Shown here: positions 35,119 to 44,278 of the stretch, in pieces
Layout: the number at the start of each line of letters is the position of its first letter
Numbering within the stretch: position 1 is the first letter of the stretch
From: Nitrososphaeria archaeon
GTDB lineage: Archaea; Thermoproteota; Nitrososphaeria; Conexivisphaerales; DTJL01
Direction: 5' to 3'
Length of the DNA stretch: 60,120 bases
NCBI GenBank assembly: GCA_029775965.1
Contig: JARVJU010000012.1
Location: forward strand, 1 to 60,120
Notes under the pieces: generated by a model
The model's input: only the letters and a program-made list of their open reading frames with translations
Told to the model about the DNA's origin: nothing
Database searches by the model: none
Program-made: the position numbers and the translations under genes

Positions 35119-37175
35119 TGGTCTATTCGCTTTCTGCATGGCTGGTATGGGCAGTCCCTCTAGCAGGCTCGCTAGTTATGCCTCTAACTAGGAAAACACC
35201 TAGAATAAGAGATGTTGTTGCAGTTGCACCATCATTCATAGCAGCTGTACTGGCCACTACACTTGTTCCTGCAGCGATTCAGGGATTAACCATCGACAGC
35301 AGGATACCTTGGTTCTATACAATTCATGCTGGAGTGCTGATAGATCCTCTTAGTGTGATTATGGGTATAGCTGTTTCCTGGGTAAGCTTCCTCATAATGG
35401 TATATAGCGTTGATTATATGAAAGGAGACGAAGGAATAGTAAGGTATTGGTTCTTTATGAACTTCTTCATAGGCAGTATGCTCCTGATAGTATTTTCTGA
35501 TAACCTACTTCAGCTCTTCTTCGGATGGGAGGGTGTAGGACTATGCAGCTATGCTCTAATAGGCCACTACTATACGGATGAGAAGGACAAATGGGTGGGA
35601 AGACAGGGGGATGTTGTACTAGGTATTCCTCATGCTTATAGTCCTACCCATGCTGGGATGAAGGCATTCATAACAACAAGATTCGCAGACCTATTCATGC
35701 TTGCAGGAATATTCCTGATCTACTTCTATTCTCATACATTCAACTATCTTCAGCTTGCTTCCAATACTGCCTGGGCTGCTCAGCTGCATGCATCAGGCCT
35801 GCTTTTACCAGCTATGATATTTCTTCTCTTTGGTGCATTCGGAAAATCTGCACAGTTTCCTTTCCAGGAATGGTTACCTGATGCCATGGCAGGTCCAACC
35901 CCTGTCTCAGCTCTGATCCATGCAGCTACTATGGTAAAAGCTGGTGTCTTCTTTGTTGCCAGAATTGCCCCCATATTCCTCATACTTCCTTATGCTGAAA
36001 AATACGGCTTCTTTGGATTTCTTGCAGCAATAGGAGCTATAACAGCTTTCCTTGCAGCCTCCCAAGGCCTAGTTAACAAGGAGCTGAAGAAGGTGCTTGC
36101 CTACAGCACGGTATCACAGATAGGCTACATGATGCTGGCGCTTGGTGTTGCTGGATTCATACCAAATTTTGTTGAAGCTTACTCAGCCGGTCTCTTCCAG
36201 CTGATATCCCACATGTTGTTCAAGGCGGGGCTATTTATGGGGGCAGGGGTCCTTATTCATATGGTAAATTCTTTCTCTCTGGATGATATGGGCGGTTTAA
36301 GAAAAGTAGCCAGGAAGACATACTTTGTGTTTACTGTATTGGCTCTATCCCTTGCAGGCATGCCACCTCTCAGTGGTTTCTTCAGTAAAGATGCAATCTT
36401 TGCCTCTGCTCTGCAATCTACATCTGGCCTTATTCAGATCGTCTACCTTTTGGCATCCATAACTGCTGTGATGACAGCGTTTTACAGTATCAGAATGGTG
36501 GGCCTTGCCTTCTTCGGAGAAGCAAAGAAGGTAGAACATCATGATGCAGGTCTAAGACAGTTTTCAACCTATGGTGTTCTAGCAGCAGCAACAATTATAA
36601 TAGGCCTGGTTGCGCCTTATTTTGAAGACTTTCTTGATACATCGCTAAGAGCATCAGTAACTGCCTTCGGTATATCTTTACCATCTGCATCTTTCAGCAT
36701 AGAGCCTTTAGCTCTTGCTACTTCTCTTTCTGTTCTTGCAATCGGGGTAGGACTATCATATCCATTTTATGTAAGCAGGAACCTTAGTGCAGAAGCAACT
36801 GTAGGGAAGGGCTGGCCTAAGACTCTGTATTCGTTCTTATGGAACAGGCTCTACATAAATGCCCTGTCATACAGGATCTTCGTCAATCCTGTGTTAGCTG
36901 CAAGCCTATCAGCCTATAAGTTTATAGAGATTAACTTCTTCCAGAGAATTAATGCAGCATTTTACACTGCATCCATAGACGTGGCTGGAGCGGGAGATTG
37001 GTTTGACAGGAATGTGGTAGATGGCTTTGTCAACGGTGTAGGCTCTGTAGCATCTCTTTTTTCAAGAATAATAAGAAGATTGCAGACAGGCATTGCAGAA
37101 ACATATCTCTTTGCCATAGTGGTGGGGTTGCTCTTTGTTTTGTTGCTCTTGCTCATCTCTGTAGGTGTGATATAA
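35118..37175 (+). CDS. nuoL: Complex I subunit L (NuoL)
   Basis: 685-aa distal antiporter-like subunit with the extra C-terminal part (from about residue 530) that forms the lateral helix along the arm. Pump residues are visible: E138 in FFGWEGVGLCSYALIGHYY, and the TM8 lysine in LIHAATMVKAGVFF. Between TM5 and TM6 the loop is enlarged by about 20 residues (EKDKWVGRQGDVVLG, then IPHAYSPTHAG). Start overlaps the preceding stop, indicating coupling. C-terminal LLFVLLLLLISVG is the terminal anchor helix. Confidence 0.95.
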   Translation: MVYSLSAWLVWAVPLAGSLVMPLTRKTPRIRDVVAVAPSFIAAVLATTLVPAAIQGLTIDSRIPWFYTIHAGVLIDPLSVIMGIAVSWVSFLIMVYSVDYMKGDEGIVRYWFFMNFFIGSMLLIVFSDNLLQLFFGWEGVGLCSYALIGHYYTDEKDKWVGRQGDVVLGIPHAYSPTHAGMKAFITTRFADLFMLAGIFLIYFYSHTFNYLQLASNTAWAAQLHASGLLLPAMIFLLFGAFGKSAQFPFQEWLPDAMAGPTPVSALIHAATMVKAGVFFVARIAPIFLILPYAEKYGFFGFLAAIGAITAFLAASQGLVNKELKKVLAYSTVSQIGYMMLALGVAGFIPNFVEAYSAGLFQLISHMLFKAGLFMGAGVLIHMVNSFSLDDMGGLRKVARKTYFVFTVLALSLAGMPPLSGFFSKDAIFASALQSTSGLIQIVYLLASITAVMTAFYSIRMVGLAFFGEAKKVEHHDAGLRQFSTYGVLAAATIIIGLVAPYFEDFLDTSLRASVTAFGISLPSASFSIEPLALATSLSVLAIGVGLSYPFYVSRNLSAEATVGKGWPKTLYSFLWNRLYINALSYRIFVNPVLAASLSAYKFIEINFFQRINAAFYTASIDVAGAGDWFDRNVVDGFVNGVGSVASLFSRIIRRLQTGIAETYLFAIVVGLLFVLLLLLISVGVI

Positions 37176-37176
37176 A

Positions 37177-38646
37177 ATGCTACCATTGATCACTATTATG
37201 CTCTTTCTCCCAGCTGCGGGAGGACTGTTAAGCTATCTAGCTGGAATGGCTAAAAAGCAGTACGCAAAATACGTAGCGTTAGCCTTCTCTGTTGTAGAGG
37301 TTATACTTTCTTTATGGAGCTATTACCTCGTCTTTATCACCCCAAGCTATCAATTCATACTTCAGGAAACTTACACATGGATTCCAGGGCTGATAAACTA
37401 TCATGTAGGACTTGACGGACTTGGTGCCCCTCTTGTGCTTATTGCATCATCATTAACCACGTTAGCTATATTTGGCTCTTTCAGGGAGATAACTGAAAAG
37501 GAAAGCTCTTACTACGCTCTTATCCTTCTTTTCCTGTCTGCTACTGTAGGTGTGTTTGTGTCACTTAACCTTATCCTTTTCTATTTCTTCTGGGATGCTT
37601 CTCTATTACCTATGTTCTTCTTCATAGGAATATGGGGTGGCCCCAGGAGAAAGTATGCTGCTACGAAGTTCCTTCTGTTCACATATGGAGGAAGTGTTTC
37701 AATGCTGCTAGGCTTTCTGCTTCTTTACTTTCTCGGAGGAAGTACAACATTTGACTTCGTGTATCTGCTCAATCATCCACCTCCGTACTGGCTTCAGCTC
37801 ATAGTGTCAGCACTTACGTTTGTAGGCTTTGGTGTGAAGTTGCCAATATTTCCGCTGCATACCTGGCTACCCGATGCTCATGTAGAGGCGCCAACACCAA
37901 TTAGCGTTCTTCTTGCAGGGCTGCTGCTTAAACTCGGGGGCTTTGGATTCTTAAGGTTCAACCTACAATTATTCTACCAGGTAGCAATACACTATGCATG
38001 GGTATACATAGCATTCGGTCTTGTAACCATGTTTTATGGAGCAATAGTAGCATTAAGGCAAGTAGACATGAAGAGAATGGTGGCTCTCACAAGTATAAAT
38101 CATATGGGCTTTGTTATCTTTGGCGCATTTGCAGGTATAGCTGTTACAGGCTCTGTATTCTTCGGAGTCGAGGGGGCTGTATTCCAGATGTTCAACCATG
38201 CATTTGCAATAGGGCTGATGTTCACACTTACTGGAATAGTAAAGCATACGTTCGATACAAGAGATATGACTGTAGTAAAGGGGATGAGATATGGTATGCC
38301 TCTGGCCTCTGCAGCAGTAGGTCTTGGTGCTTTAGCCGCCATGGGTGCTCCTGTATTTAGTAGTTTCCTCAGCGAATTCATGGTGATCTATAGCGGGATA
38401 CTCTACAGCCCCTGGCTATGGTTTGCAGTACTTGCCCCTGGTATTACAGCAGCTTACATGCTCTGGATGCTGAAAAGAATGGTACTTTCACAAAAGGCTG
38501 AAGGATTATCCTACCATGATATCGATAGAAAGTTCTTTGTGTATCTTATAGCTTATCTTGTGCCTCTTGTCCTCTTGCTCATCTTTCCAAGCCTGATACT
38601 TTCTCCTGTTGCAACTTTTGCGCAGAGCCTTCTAGGAGGAGCATAG
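37177..38646 (+). CDS. nuoM: Complex I subunit M (NuoM), second copy
   Basis: 489-aa canonical NuoM. All usual pump residues are present: the TM5 glutamate region (FFWDASLLPMFFFIG carries D in place of the more common E), FGVKLPIFPLHTWLPDAHVEAPTPISVLLAGLLLKLGGFG with both TM7 and TM8 lysines, and the TM12 glutamate in SSFLSEFMVIYSG. GAIVALRQVDMKRMVALTSINHMG matches the long conserved block. It follows nuoL by 1 nt and leads into nuoN. TM5 having Asp where Glu is normal is noted. Confidence 0.94.
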   Translation: MLPLITIMLFLPAAGGLLSYLAGMAKKQYAKYVALAFSVVEVILSLWSYYLVFITPSYQFILQETYTWIPGLINYHVGLDGLGAPLVLIASSLTTLAIFGSFREITEKESSYYALILLFLSATVGVFVSLNLILFYFFWDASLLPMFFFIGIWGGPRRKYAATKFLLFTYGGSVSMLLGFLLLYFLGGSTTFDFVYLLNHPPPYWLQLIVSALTFVGFGVKLPIFPLHTWLPDAHVEAPTPISVLLAGLLLKLGGFGFLRFNLQLFYQVAIHYAWVYIAFGLVTMFYGAIVALRQVDMKRMVALTSINHMGFVIFGAFAGIAVTGSVFFGVEGAVFQMFNHAFAIGLMFTLTGIVKHTFDTRDMTVVKGMRYGMPLASAAVGLGALAAMGAPVFSSFLSEFMVIYSGILYSPWLWFAVLAPGITAAYMLWMLKRMVLSQKAEGLSYHDIDRKFFVYLIAYLVPLVLLLIFPSLILSPVATFAQSLLGGA

Positions 38647-38647
38647 C

Positions 38648-40081
38648 ATGATAATTCTTATAGCTACTCTAGCAATACCTGCTATACTTTTACCACTTTT
38701 AACTCTTAGAAACCGGAGCTCCAGCAAGATCGCGCCATCAGTTACAATAGCCTCCTTGCTGCTGAGTCTTTATGAATTGCCGTTCATATTAACTTCGAAT
38801 GGTGCAGGTATATGGTACTATCCAAGGAATCTCATCAGCTTCGATGGTATAGCTCTGATATTTAGCGTAACAATAATCATAGTCTCTCTGATGGTAACCA
38901 TATCTTCCTTCAGCACAGTAGCTTCTAGCTCGAACAATTCTCTTTACTATTCGTTGATACTCTTTACAACACTTGGCATGATACTTGTTTCTTCAGCATC
39001 TGACCTGCTTATGCTTCTTATTTCTTGGGAGCTTATGACAGTTCCATCCTTTGTTCTTGCAGCCTTCAGAAGAAACGACGTAAAGGCAAGCGAGGGAGCT
39101 ATAAAGTATTTTCTTGCTGCTGCCTTATCAGCTGCTCTTATACTTTTTGGTATATCGCTTGCTTATGGAATATCCGGCTCTACAACCTTTTCAGTAGTTG
39201 CTAATGCATTTGCTAATGCTTCAACAAACACCTATCCTATAGTAATCCTCTCCTCCGCACTACTTGCATCAGGATTTGCTGTAAAGATGGCACTTGCTCC
39301 TTTTCACTTCTGGCTTCCAGATACGGTGGAAGGGTCCTATCCTCAGATAGCTGCTTTGCTAGGGGCAGGTTCCAAGAAGGCAGGATTTGCAGCAGCAATA
39401 AGAATTTTTGTTGTTCTGCTTTTGGTTGCAAAATTCACAAGTTTTGTACTTAACTGGCAGATAGCTTTAGCCATAGTCTCCGCCATAACAATTACTTGGG
39501 GGAATGTAGCAGCATTAACTCAGAAGAGCATCAGCAGGATGCTAGCTTATTCCAGCATAGCTCAGGCAGGATACATGATGATAGGTTTAGCAGTTCAGGG
39601 TACGGCTGGAGCAGTATTCGGGCTTATAGGGCTCCTGCTTCATGTACTGTTCCATGGTATAATGAAGGGCTCAGCCTTCATAGCTACAGTCAACATAGGA
39701 GATAACATGGATGACCTTGCAGGCCTTTATAGACGGGCACCCGCCACAGCACTTGGTTTTACCATATCCTTATTTGCATTAGCTGGCTTACCACCACTTA
39801 ACGGATTCTGGAGCAAGCTTTACCTCTTTTTGGCTGCGGTGCAGGCTTCTATGCCTTGGTTGGCTGCTGTAGCGCTTGCCAACAGTGCTCTTGCCTTGGG
39901 TTACTATTCTTATCTGGCAAAAAGAATGTATTTCGATGAACCAGTGAAGAAGGACGATCCTAAAGAGAAGCGCGAAGTGTTGGCAGTATTGCTCTTTTCA
40001 TCAGCCTTCATAATAATCACAGGATTTTACCCAGGACCTTTGATAGGCTTAATATCCTCTCTGGCATCTCATCTGATCTAG
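38648..40081 (+). CDS. nuoN: Complex I subunit N (NuoN)
   Basis: 477-aa third canonical antiporter-like subunit, adjoining K and J in the arm. TM5 glutamate is in LMLLISWELMTVPSFVLAAF, the TM7 lysine in SGFAVKMALAPFHFWLPDTVEGS and the TM8 lysines in AALLGAGSKKAGFAAAIR; AYSSIAQAGYMMIG and PPLNGFWSKLYLF are standard. ATG 38648 is 1 nt after nuoM. Its stop overlaps the convergent prenyl synthase stop by 4 nt and ends the operon. Nothing further of complex I follows in the window. Confidence 0.94.
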   Translation: MIILIATLAIPAILLPLLTLRNRSSSKIAPSVTIASLLLSLYELPFILTSNGAGIWYYPRNLISFDGIALIFSVTIIIVSLMVTISSFSTVASSSNNSLYYSLILFTTLGMILVSSASDLLMLLISWELMTVPSFVLAAFRRNDVKASEGAIKYFLAAALSAALILFGISLAYGISGSTTFSVVANAFANASTNTYPIVILSSALLASGFAVKMALAPFHFWLPDTVEGSYPQIAALLGAGSKKAGFAAAIRIFVVLLLVAKFTSFVLNWQIALAIVSAITITWGNVAALTQKSISRMLAYSSIAQAGYMMIGLAVQGTAGAVFGLIGLLLHVLFHGIMKGSAFIATVNIGDNMDDLAGLYRRAPATALGFTISLFALAGLPPLNGFWSKLYLFLAAVQASMPWLAAVALANSALALGYYSYLAKRMYFDEPVKKDDPKEKREVLAVLLFSSAFIIITGFYPGPLIGLISSLASHLI

Positions 40082-40962
40082 AAATAGTCAGAAACGAGCA
40101 GTTTAAGCTTCTCCACAGCTTGATTGCTTGGTAATTCTTTTAAGATATCCTTGGCTGAAGCCACATATCTGTCAGCTTCCTCTATCAGGAAATCGTTCTT
40201 GTTATTCTGCTCTACCTTTACTAAGGACAACAGCTCATTATCCTTATCCATATCTGAAAGGTCATCTCTTATCTGATAAGCCATTCCTATGCTTTTTCCA
40301 AAATCTGCCATAGCCTTGTACAGTTCTTTTCTTTTGGAAAGTATTGCTCCAATTGAGCTTGAGGCTCTGAACAGAGATGCTGTCTTCTTCTCTATTATAC
40401 CAATGTATTCATTATAGTCAATTTCTTTTCTGCGTAGCATAAGCCTCCTTTCCTCTTCTTCTCCGTAGGACATTTCTATTGTGGTCTTTGCCAGTTCGTC
40501 TGCTATCGAATTGTCTTCATAACTGCTTGATACCTTCAATATGAGCCCGAGGACAAAGTCAGCAACCAGAAAGGCAGAATCTACACCGAATGTCTTATAG
40601 TAAGGTGGAACTCCTCTACGAGAAACAGCCTTGTCGACTATGTCGTCATGTATCAAAGAAACTGTATGCAGGAGCTCTATAGCTGTTGCAGCAGGATATG
40701 GATCTTCTGATAGACCCAGAGCTTGGTTCACCAGGATGCAGACAAGAGGGCGTAGTCTTTTACCACCTCTGAGTGCGTAATTCATAGGTTCAAAAAGGGG
40801 ATGCTCTGAATATGGTTCAAGAACAGATTCTATCGAAGCATCTATTTTCTTAAGATATTCAGAATGATTACGTAAGAACTTCACTTCCATCGAGGAGCTA
40901 TCTTCTGCCATCATTGACCAACTTCCGAATCGAGCTGCTAGCCTAAGCATATTCATAGCCAT
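40078..40962 (-). CDS. Polyprenyl (farnesyl/geranylgeranyl) diphosphate synthase
   Basis: 294-aa trans-prenyltransferase that elongates allylic diphosphates with isopentenyl diphosphate to give lipid precursors. The first aspartate motif DDIVD is at 106-110, followed by RR at 115-116; the second, DDLSD, is at 233-237; GGKRLRPLV near residue 67 binds diphosphate. The N-terminal 25 residues are Met-rich and doubtful; M17/M18 or M25 may be the true start. Chain length cannot be assigned with certainty. It is convergent with nuoN. With the reductase at 30108 and possibly UbiD at 57375 it is part of ether-lipid synthesis. Confidence 0.92.
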   Translation of the reverse strand: MAMNMLRLAARFGSWSMMAEDSSSMEVKFLRNHSEYLKKIDASIESVLEPYSEHPLFEPMNYALRGGKRLRPLVCILVNQALGLSEDPYPAATAIELLHTVSLIHDDIVDKAVSRRGVPPYYKTFGVDSAFLVADFVLGLILKVSSSYEDNSIADELAKTTIEMSYGEEEERRLMLRRKEIDYNEYIGIIEKKTASLFRASSSIGAILSKRKELYKAMADFGKSIGMAYQIRDDLSDMDKDNELLSLVKVEQNNKNDFLIEEADRYVASAKDILKELPSNQAVEKLKLLVSDYF

Positions 40963-41079
40963 TATTAAGAATTAACTATTGAAATCAACTTTATCATCAC
41001 CAATGAGATGTGATTTTTTCATGTAGCAACAGTAAAAATATGAGTCAAACCTATATCTTGCTCTTCATAATGCTGATAC

Positions 41080-41433
41080 GTGCGGCCAGCTTGCGAGTTA
41101 TCTGTAAAGTATCTTTTACCTGCTTTCAGGTCAGCTGTTGCAAGACATCTTGTAAAGGACTACGGGCTTACACAGCAGGAGGTTGCTAAGTTGCTAGGAA
41201 CTACACAAGCTGCTATAAGCCATTATATTTCTATGAGGAGAGGAAAGGTGATGCAAGTACTAGACGCAAGCAATCTGGTAAGAACATCTGCTCTAATGGT
41301 TGCAGCCAAGCTGGCTTCGAAGGAGATAGATGTAGAAGGTGCGAACAATACCTTCTGTGAGCTATGTGGTACATTGAGCAAGGACAAGGAATTTTGGCGT
41401 CGAGTAACATCCAGAAATGGATTATTGCTGTAG
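41080..41433 (+). CDS. Archaeal HTH (XRE-like) regulator
   Basis: 117-aa DNA-binding protein. The helix-turn-helix GLTQQEVAKLLGTTQAAISHYI is at about residues 32-53, and it is followed by a helical part ending in FCELCGTLSKDKEF with a CxxC pair that may bind metal. This matches a conserved family of small archaeal predicted regulators. Start is GTG 41080, with a TATA-like CCTATATC (41051-41058) about 25 nt before it. Divergent from the prenyl synthase gene. Target unknown. Confidence 0.82.
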   Translation: MRPACELSVKYLLPAFRSAVARHLVKDYGLTQQEVAKLLGTTQAAISHYISMRRGKVMQVLDASNLVRTSALMVAAKLASKEIDVEGANNTFCELCGTLSKDKEFWRRVTSRNGLLL

Positions 41434-41579
41434 TATGAACCAAGATGGATGATCTAGCCTATCCGAGACAGTTGCCATTCAATCCAAGGAGTATGTCTTA
41501 CCAAAAATTTCACAAAAGGACATGAAGAAATTAAGAGAACGGCTTTAAAAATGCTCTGAGCCTAAGCAGCTGCAATACC

Positions 41580-41804
41580 TTGGAATCAATAGTAAGATGG
41601 ATGAAGATGCATGGAAAACGCGGAGATGTAGAAATATTTGCAAGAGGTTTGGTTACAAGCTCATCGCACACTTTAAATGATCTGTATGATTTGCTTAATC
41701 TGCAAGGCTCTGAGATTCAGTCATCAAAAGAAATGAATAGCCTTGTGAATGGTTATTATTTTGCAAGGGGCACAAATAGCATGATAAAGCTGTTTGTCAG
41801 GTAA
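41580..41804 (+). CDS. Small hypothetical protein, 74 aa
   Basis: Unrecognised. 74 aa from TTG 41580, soluble and mixed in composition (NDLYDLLNLQGSEIQSSKEMN, ending RGTNSMIKLFVR). Support for it being real: GGCTTTAAAA at 41541-41550 sits about 30 nt before the TTG, the same TATA-to-start spacing as many genes here. No homology visible to me. Confidence 0.4.
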   Translation: MESIVRWMKMHGKRGDVEIFARGLVTSSSHTLNDLYDLLNLQGSEIQSSKEMNSLVNGYYFARGTNSMIKLFVR

Positions 41805-41861
41805 AGGCTCAGTATGACTAATGCTACTTGGTACAGTTAGATTTTATCTTCTGCTGAACCA

Positions 41862-42113
41862 ATGGTAGATGATGAGCTATTCGTAATAGAGCGCTTGGTG
41901 ACTTTGCTATATCCAGAAAGAGTCAGATATGTAAGCAACAGAATGATGAAGGATGGCAGTGTGAAGCCTCTAGCCAAAAGAGGAGGCTTTGTATATGAAG
42001 TGATGTCTAAATCATCTGAATTCATAAATGAAATCAAGTCTTTACATAAGGCTCAGTGTCAAGGTAGGATGATATTTCCCTTAAAGGGATGTATTTCTAA
42101 ATTGCAAAGGTAG
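41862..42113 (+). CDS. Small hypothetical protein, 83 aa
   Basis: Unrecognised. 83 aa from ATG 41862, opening with a helix (VDDELFVIERLVTLLYPERV) and a basic middle (NRMMKDGSVKPLAKRGGF). ATTTTATC at 41841-41848 lies about 20 nt upstream. It might be a fragment of something longer since its end runs into the repeat-bearing gap. Confidence 0.35.
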   Translation: MVDDELFVIERLVTLLYPERVRYVSNRMMKDGSVKPLAKRGGFVYEVMSKSSEFINEIKSLHKAQCQGRMIFPLKGCISKLQR

Positions 42114-42263
42114 CAATGAAAAGGACTTCATAGAAGAATTGAAATTACAGCTACGTAACTGGTGCAGAGACTCTTTTTACTTTACATCCCTGGCGCGCAG
42201 ATTCTAATCCAGCATGATGCAGGCTCTCTACAGCAGCAAGAGGTTATGTCGTTAGTGCATGCT

Positions 42264-42314
42264 TTTATCTAATCTCGCAAGAAGACCCCGTTCCGCAAGG
42301 GCGGGGTAGTTCAC
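42264..42314 (+). repeat. IS605-type right-end-like hairpin repeat, copy 1
   Basis: TTTATCTAATCTCGCAAGAA is followed by a hairpin (stem CCCCG-T-TCC with GGGCGGGG, loop GCAA, one extra T compared with the others) and TAGTTCAC. Copies 2 and 3 lie at 46459 and 58933. The hairpin plus TAGTTCAC resembles the right ends of IS200/IS605 elements, where the omega RNA terminates. No tnpB on the + strand lies directly upstream. The rest of the 42114-42411 gap holds nothing I can identify. Confidence 0.7.
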
Positions 42315-42406
42315 TAACAAAATAAATAGCAGTCTTTAGATGGAAAATTTGGGTTTACCTGCTAAAAACATTTGGAAGCTAGGTTACATCTGGTGTTATG
42401 TATAAT

Positions 42407-42435
42407 GTCAACTACCCATGAATGAAGTTCATGGG
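42407..42435 (-). ncRNA. Right-end hairpin of the decayed tnpB element (omega-RNA 3' end)
   Basis: On the minus strand an 8-bp perfect stem (CCCATGAA/TTCATGGG, 5-nt loop) is followed by TAGTTGAC. The tnpB frame runs through the stem and stops at the TAG, the overlap usual for TnpB genes and the omega RNA encoded by their right end. Anything past GTTGAC (below 42407) would have been the guide segment. Confidence 0.55.
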
Positions 42436-43557
42436 CTTGCCCCTTCCCAGGACTGGTTTATGCACAGCCTCCAGTCCAGGTGCATAGGAGCCATGCAGGA
42501 GCCCGTTGACTGGGACTCTTCTGGTGTTAATCTGGAACCATTTCTTGTTAGGAATTCTGTTCCGCAACACCAGAGTTTTGATAGCTACAGCCAGGCTTGC
42601 CTTTCTATCTGCATTTACAACCTGGCCGCATTCTTTGCATCTGAACAGGGAATAGATGCTACCATCATGTCCATTCCCAACAGCACCATAGCAGGAACAC
42701 CATTTGCTTGTATGGTAAGCATCAACTCTGTTCAGCATAATCCCATGGTCAAAGCATCTCGCTTCAAGTATTCTTCTGAAGAGAGTAAATGGTATAGTCA
42801 TGACCTTTCTGTTGAAGATTCTGCCCTTTGGCTTGAACCTCTTTAACTTCTCGACAGAGATGTCAGCATTATATCTTTTAGCTAGAAGAATTATATCTCT
42901 AACCAGTTGCCCAATGTTGGTTTTGATATAGTTTCTCTGCTTATGCCTCATCCTCTTCAATCGCTTCAGGTTGTTAAAGTGCTGTAAGATAAGATAGCTC
43001 TTCTCTCTTCAAAATGCCTCTTCTTAATCCAAATTTGTTGACCTAGATATCCCTGTTTGAGTATCTTCCCTTCTGGTGTCAAGATGGTATAGGCGAAGTT
43101 CTTGGCGTTGATATCTATACCTAGGACATTCTTTCTTTGTGCTGATGGCTTATCCTTCTTCGACAGATAAGCCACAATATCCAGAGAAGGAGTTAAACCA
43201 AACGTCTTGCAGGTCCATCCGCCTCCAAGCAAATCATTGAACCTGTCGAGATTCCTGTTCTTTCGTATTGGTATGGCAATCCTATGCCTAGCTAGGGTAG
43301 AGCCCCAGTTCGACAAAGAAGAACTCCTTTGTTCTGAATGTCTTGCAGTTTCTGGGTATGTTGAACTTGACTGTTATTCTATTCACATTTTTTCCTTTGG
43401 AGTTTGCTATTGTTCGAATTATCTCACAGATGACTTGTGCATTGAATCCATATTCCTTCTTCCCCATTTGATACATTCTAGTCTGAAGAGAAGAGGCAGA
43501 GCAATAAGGCAATCTGTTATCAAGCACTAGATTGGCATATGCAACAGCCTTTGCCAT
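42412..43557 (-). pseudogene. tnpB: TnpB (IS605 OrfB), two frameshifts
   Basis: RNA-guided RuvC-like nuclease of an IS200/IS605-type element, now broken. Three frames in order cover it: 43557-43288 (N-terminal part, EYGFNAQVICEIIRTIANS), 43316-42966 (RuvC-I LGIDINAKNFAYT) and 42960-42412 (ISVEKLKRF with the RuvC-II Glu, cysteine pairs CSCYG/CKECG, and RuvC-III NADRKASLAVA). One-base shifts lie near 43300 and 43000 (reading ERRAILS then LQHFNNLKRLKRM). All three catalytic residues survive, so decay is recent. No companion tnpA is present. The N-terminus beyond 43557 is unclear. Confidence 0.85.
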
Positions 43558-43894
43558 GAATCTGTTAAGAACACTTTGTTTATGTGTTGTTGCTTCTGTC
43601 TGGAGGAGTAGCTAGTTTCACGACTTCCTAACAAAAGGAGACTATAGATATTGGACTGTATAAACAGCCTGCAGCAATTCCTCCGACCTCTAAAGAGTGT
43701 GGGCTTCTTTGCGGCTCTTATTGGTGAATGTACATTGTTCCGTTGGAGCAGAGATGCTGATAGTTTTCTAGCAGATAAGCTCATGCCTATTGGTAAAACA
43801 ACCTCATCCTTAGTGTAAAAAATGTTACAAAACGACTGGTAATTGAGAGTATTAAAAACGATTAAATATCATCCAGAAGACGGCTTCGTCAGTG
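43558..43894. other. Gap upstream of decayed tnpB
   Basis: Contains short unsupported reading frames on both strands, perhaps including the lost N-terminus of the tnpB element, and the TATA-like ATTAAATA (43862-43869) that lies 26-33 nt ahead of the tRNA-Glu gene. I see no IS left end and no other gene. Confidence 0.3.
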
Positions 43895-44000
43895 CTCCGG
43901 TAGTATAGAGATACTTTCGTACAGCCCGGTCAAGTATATCGGCCTTTCGGCAGCAGATGGGAGATAGTCGATGACCCGGGTTCAAATCCCGGCCGGAGCA
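43895..44000 (+). tRNA. tRNA-Glu(TTC) with two introns
   Basis: Acceptor GCTCCGG pairs with CCGGAGC (then A73); T-arm CCCGG/TTCAAAT/CCCGG region is standard. The anticodon stem TCGGC pairs with GTCGA (one G-T) around loop CTTTCG/A, anticodon TTC, with a 16-nt intron at 43951-43966 between positions 37 and 38, the canonical site. A second 16-nt insertion at about 43910-43925 sits in the D-loop between TAG and CCCGGTCAA. Removing both gives 74 nt, a normal tRNA. TATA-like ATTAAATA at 43862-43869. Confidence 0.93.
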
Positions 44001-44278
44001 CACAGTTAAAAATTTGCAAATTCATGGCTGTCCTCTTGCTCAGCTCTTTAGCTTATCTAAGACTAAAAATGTCAGCAGAGAAGATGTGCGCAAATGCTGT
44101 TACAGAGGCAAGAAAGCGTAGGGGAAGAAAGTCATGCTGATTGCTAGCTGAGAGATGATGAAAGTTTGGCCTAACCTTGCGAAAAGCGTAGTAAATGTGA
44201 GCAGGATTTGCTCCAGAATTTGAGTATCCGTTGGTGTTAAAATATCTATTTATACACTACAGAAAGATAGTCCCATTC
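44001..44278. promoter_or_regulatory. Gap with antiporter promoter
   Basis: A 278-bp stretch after the tRNA. ATTTATAC at 44248-44255 is a strong TATA element 24-31 nt before ATG 44279, so the antiporter transcript should be leaderless. Otherwise nothing recognised. Confidence 0.5.
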
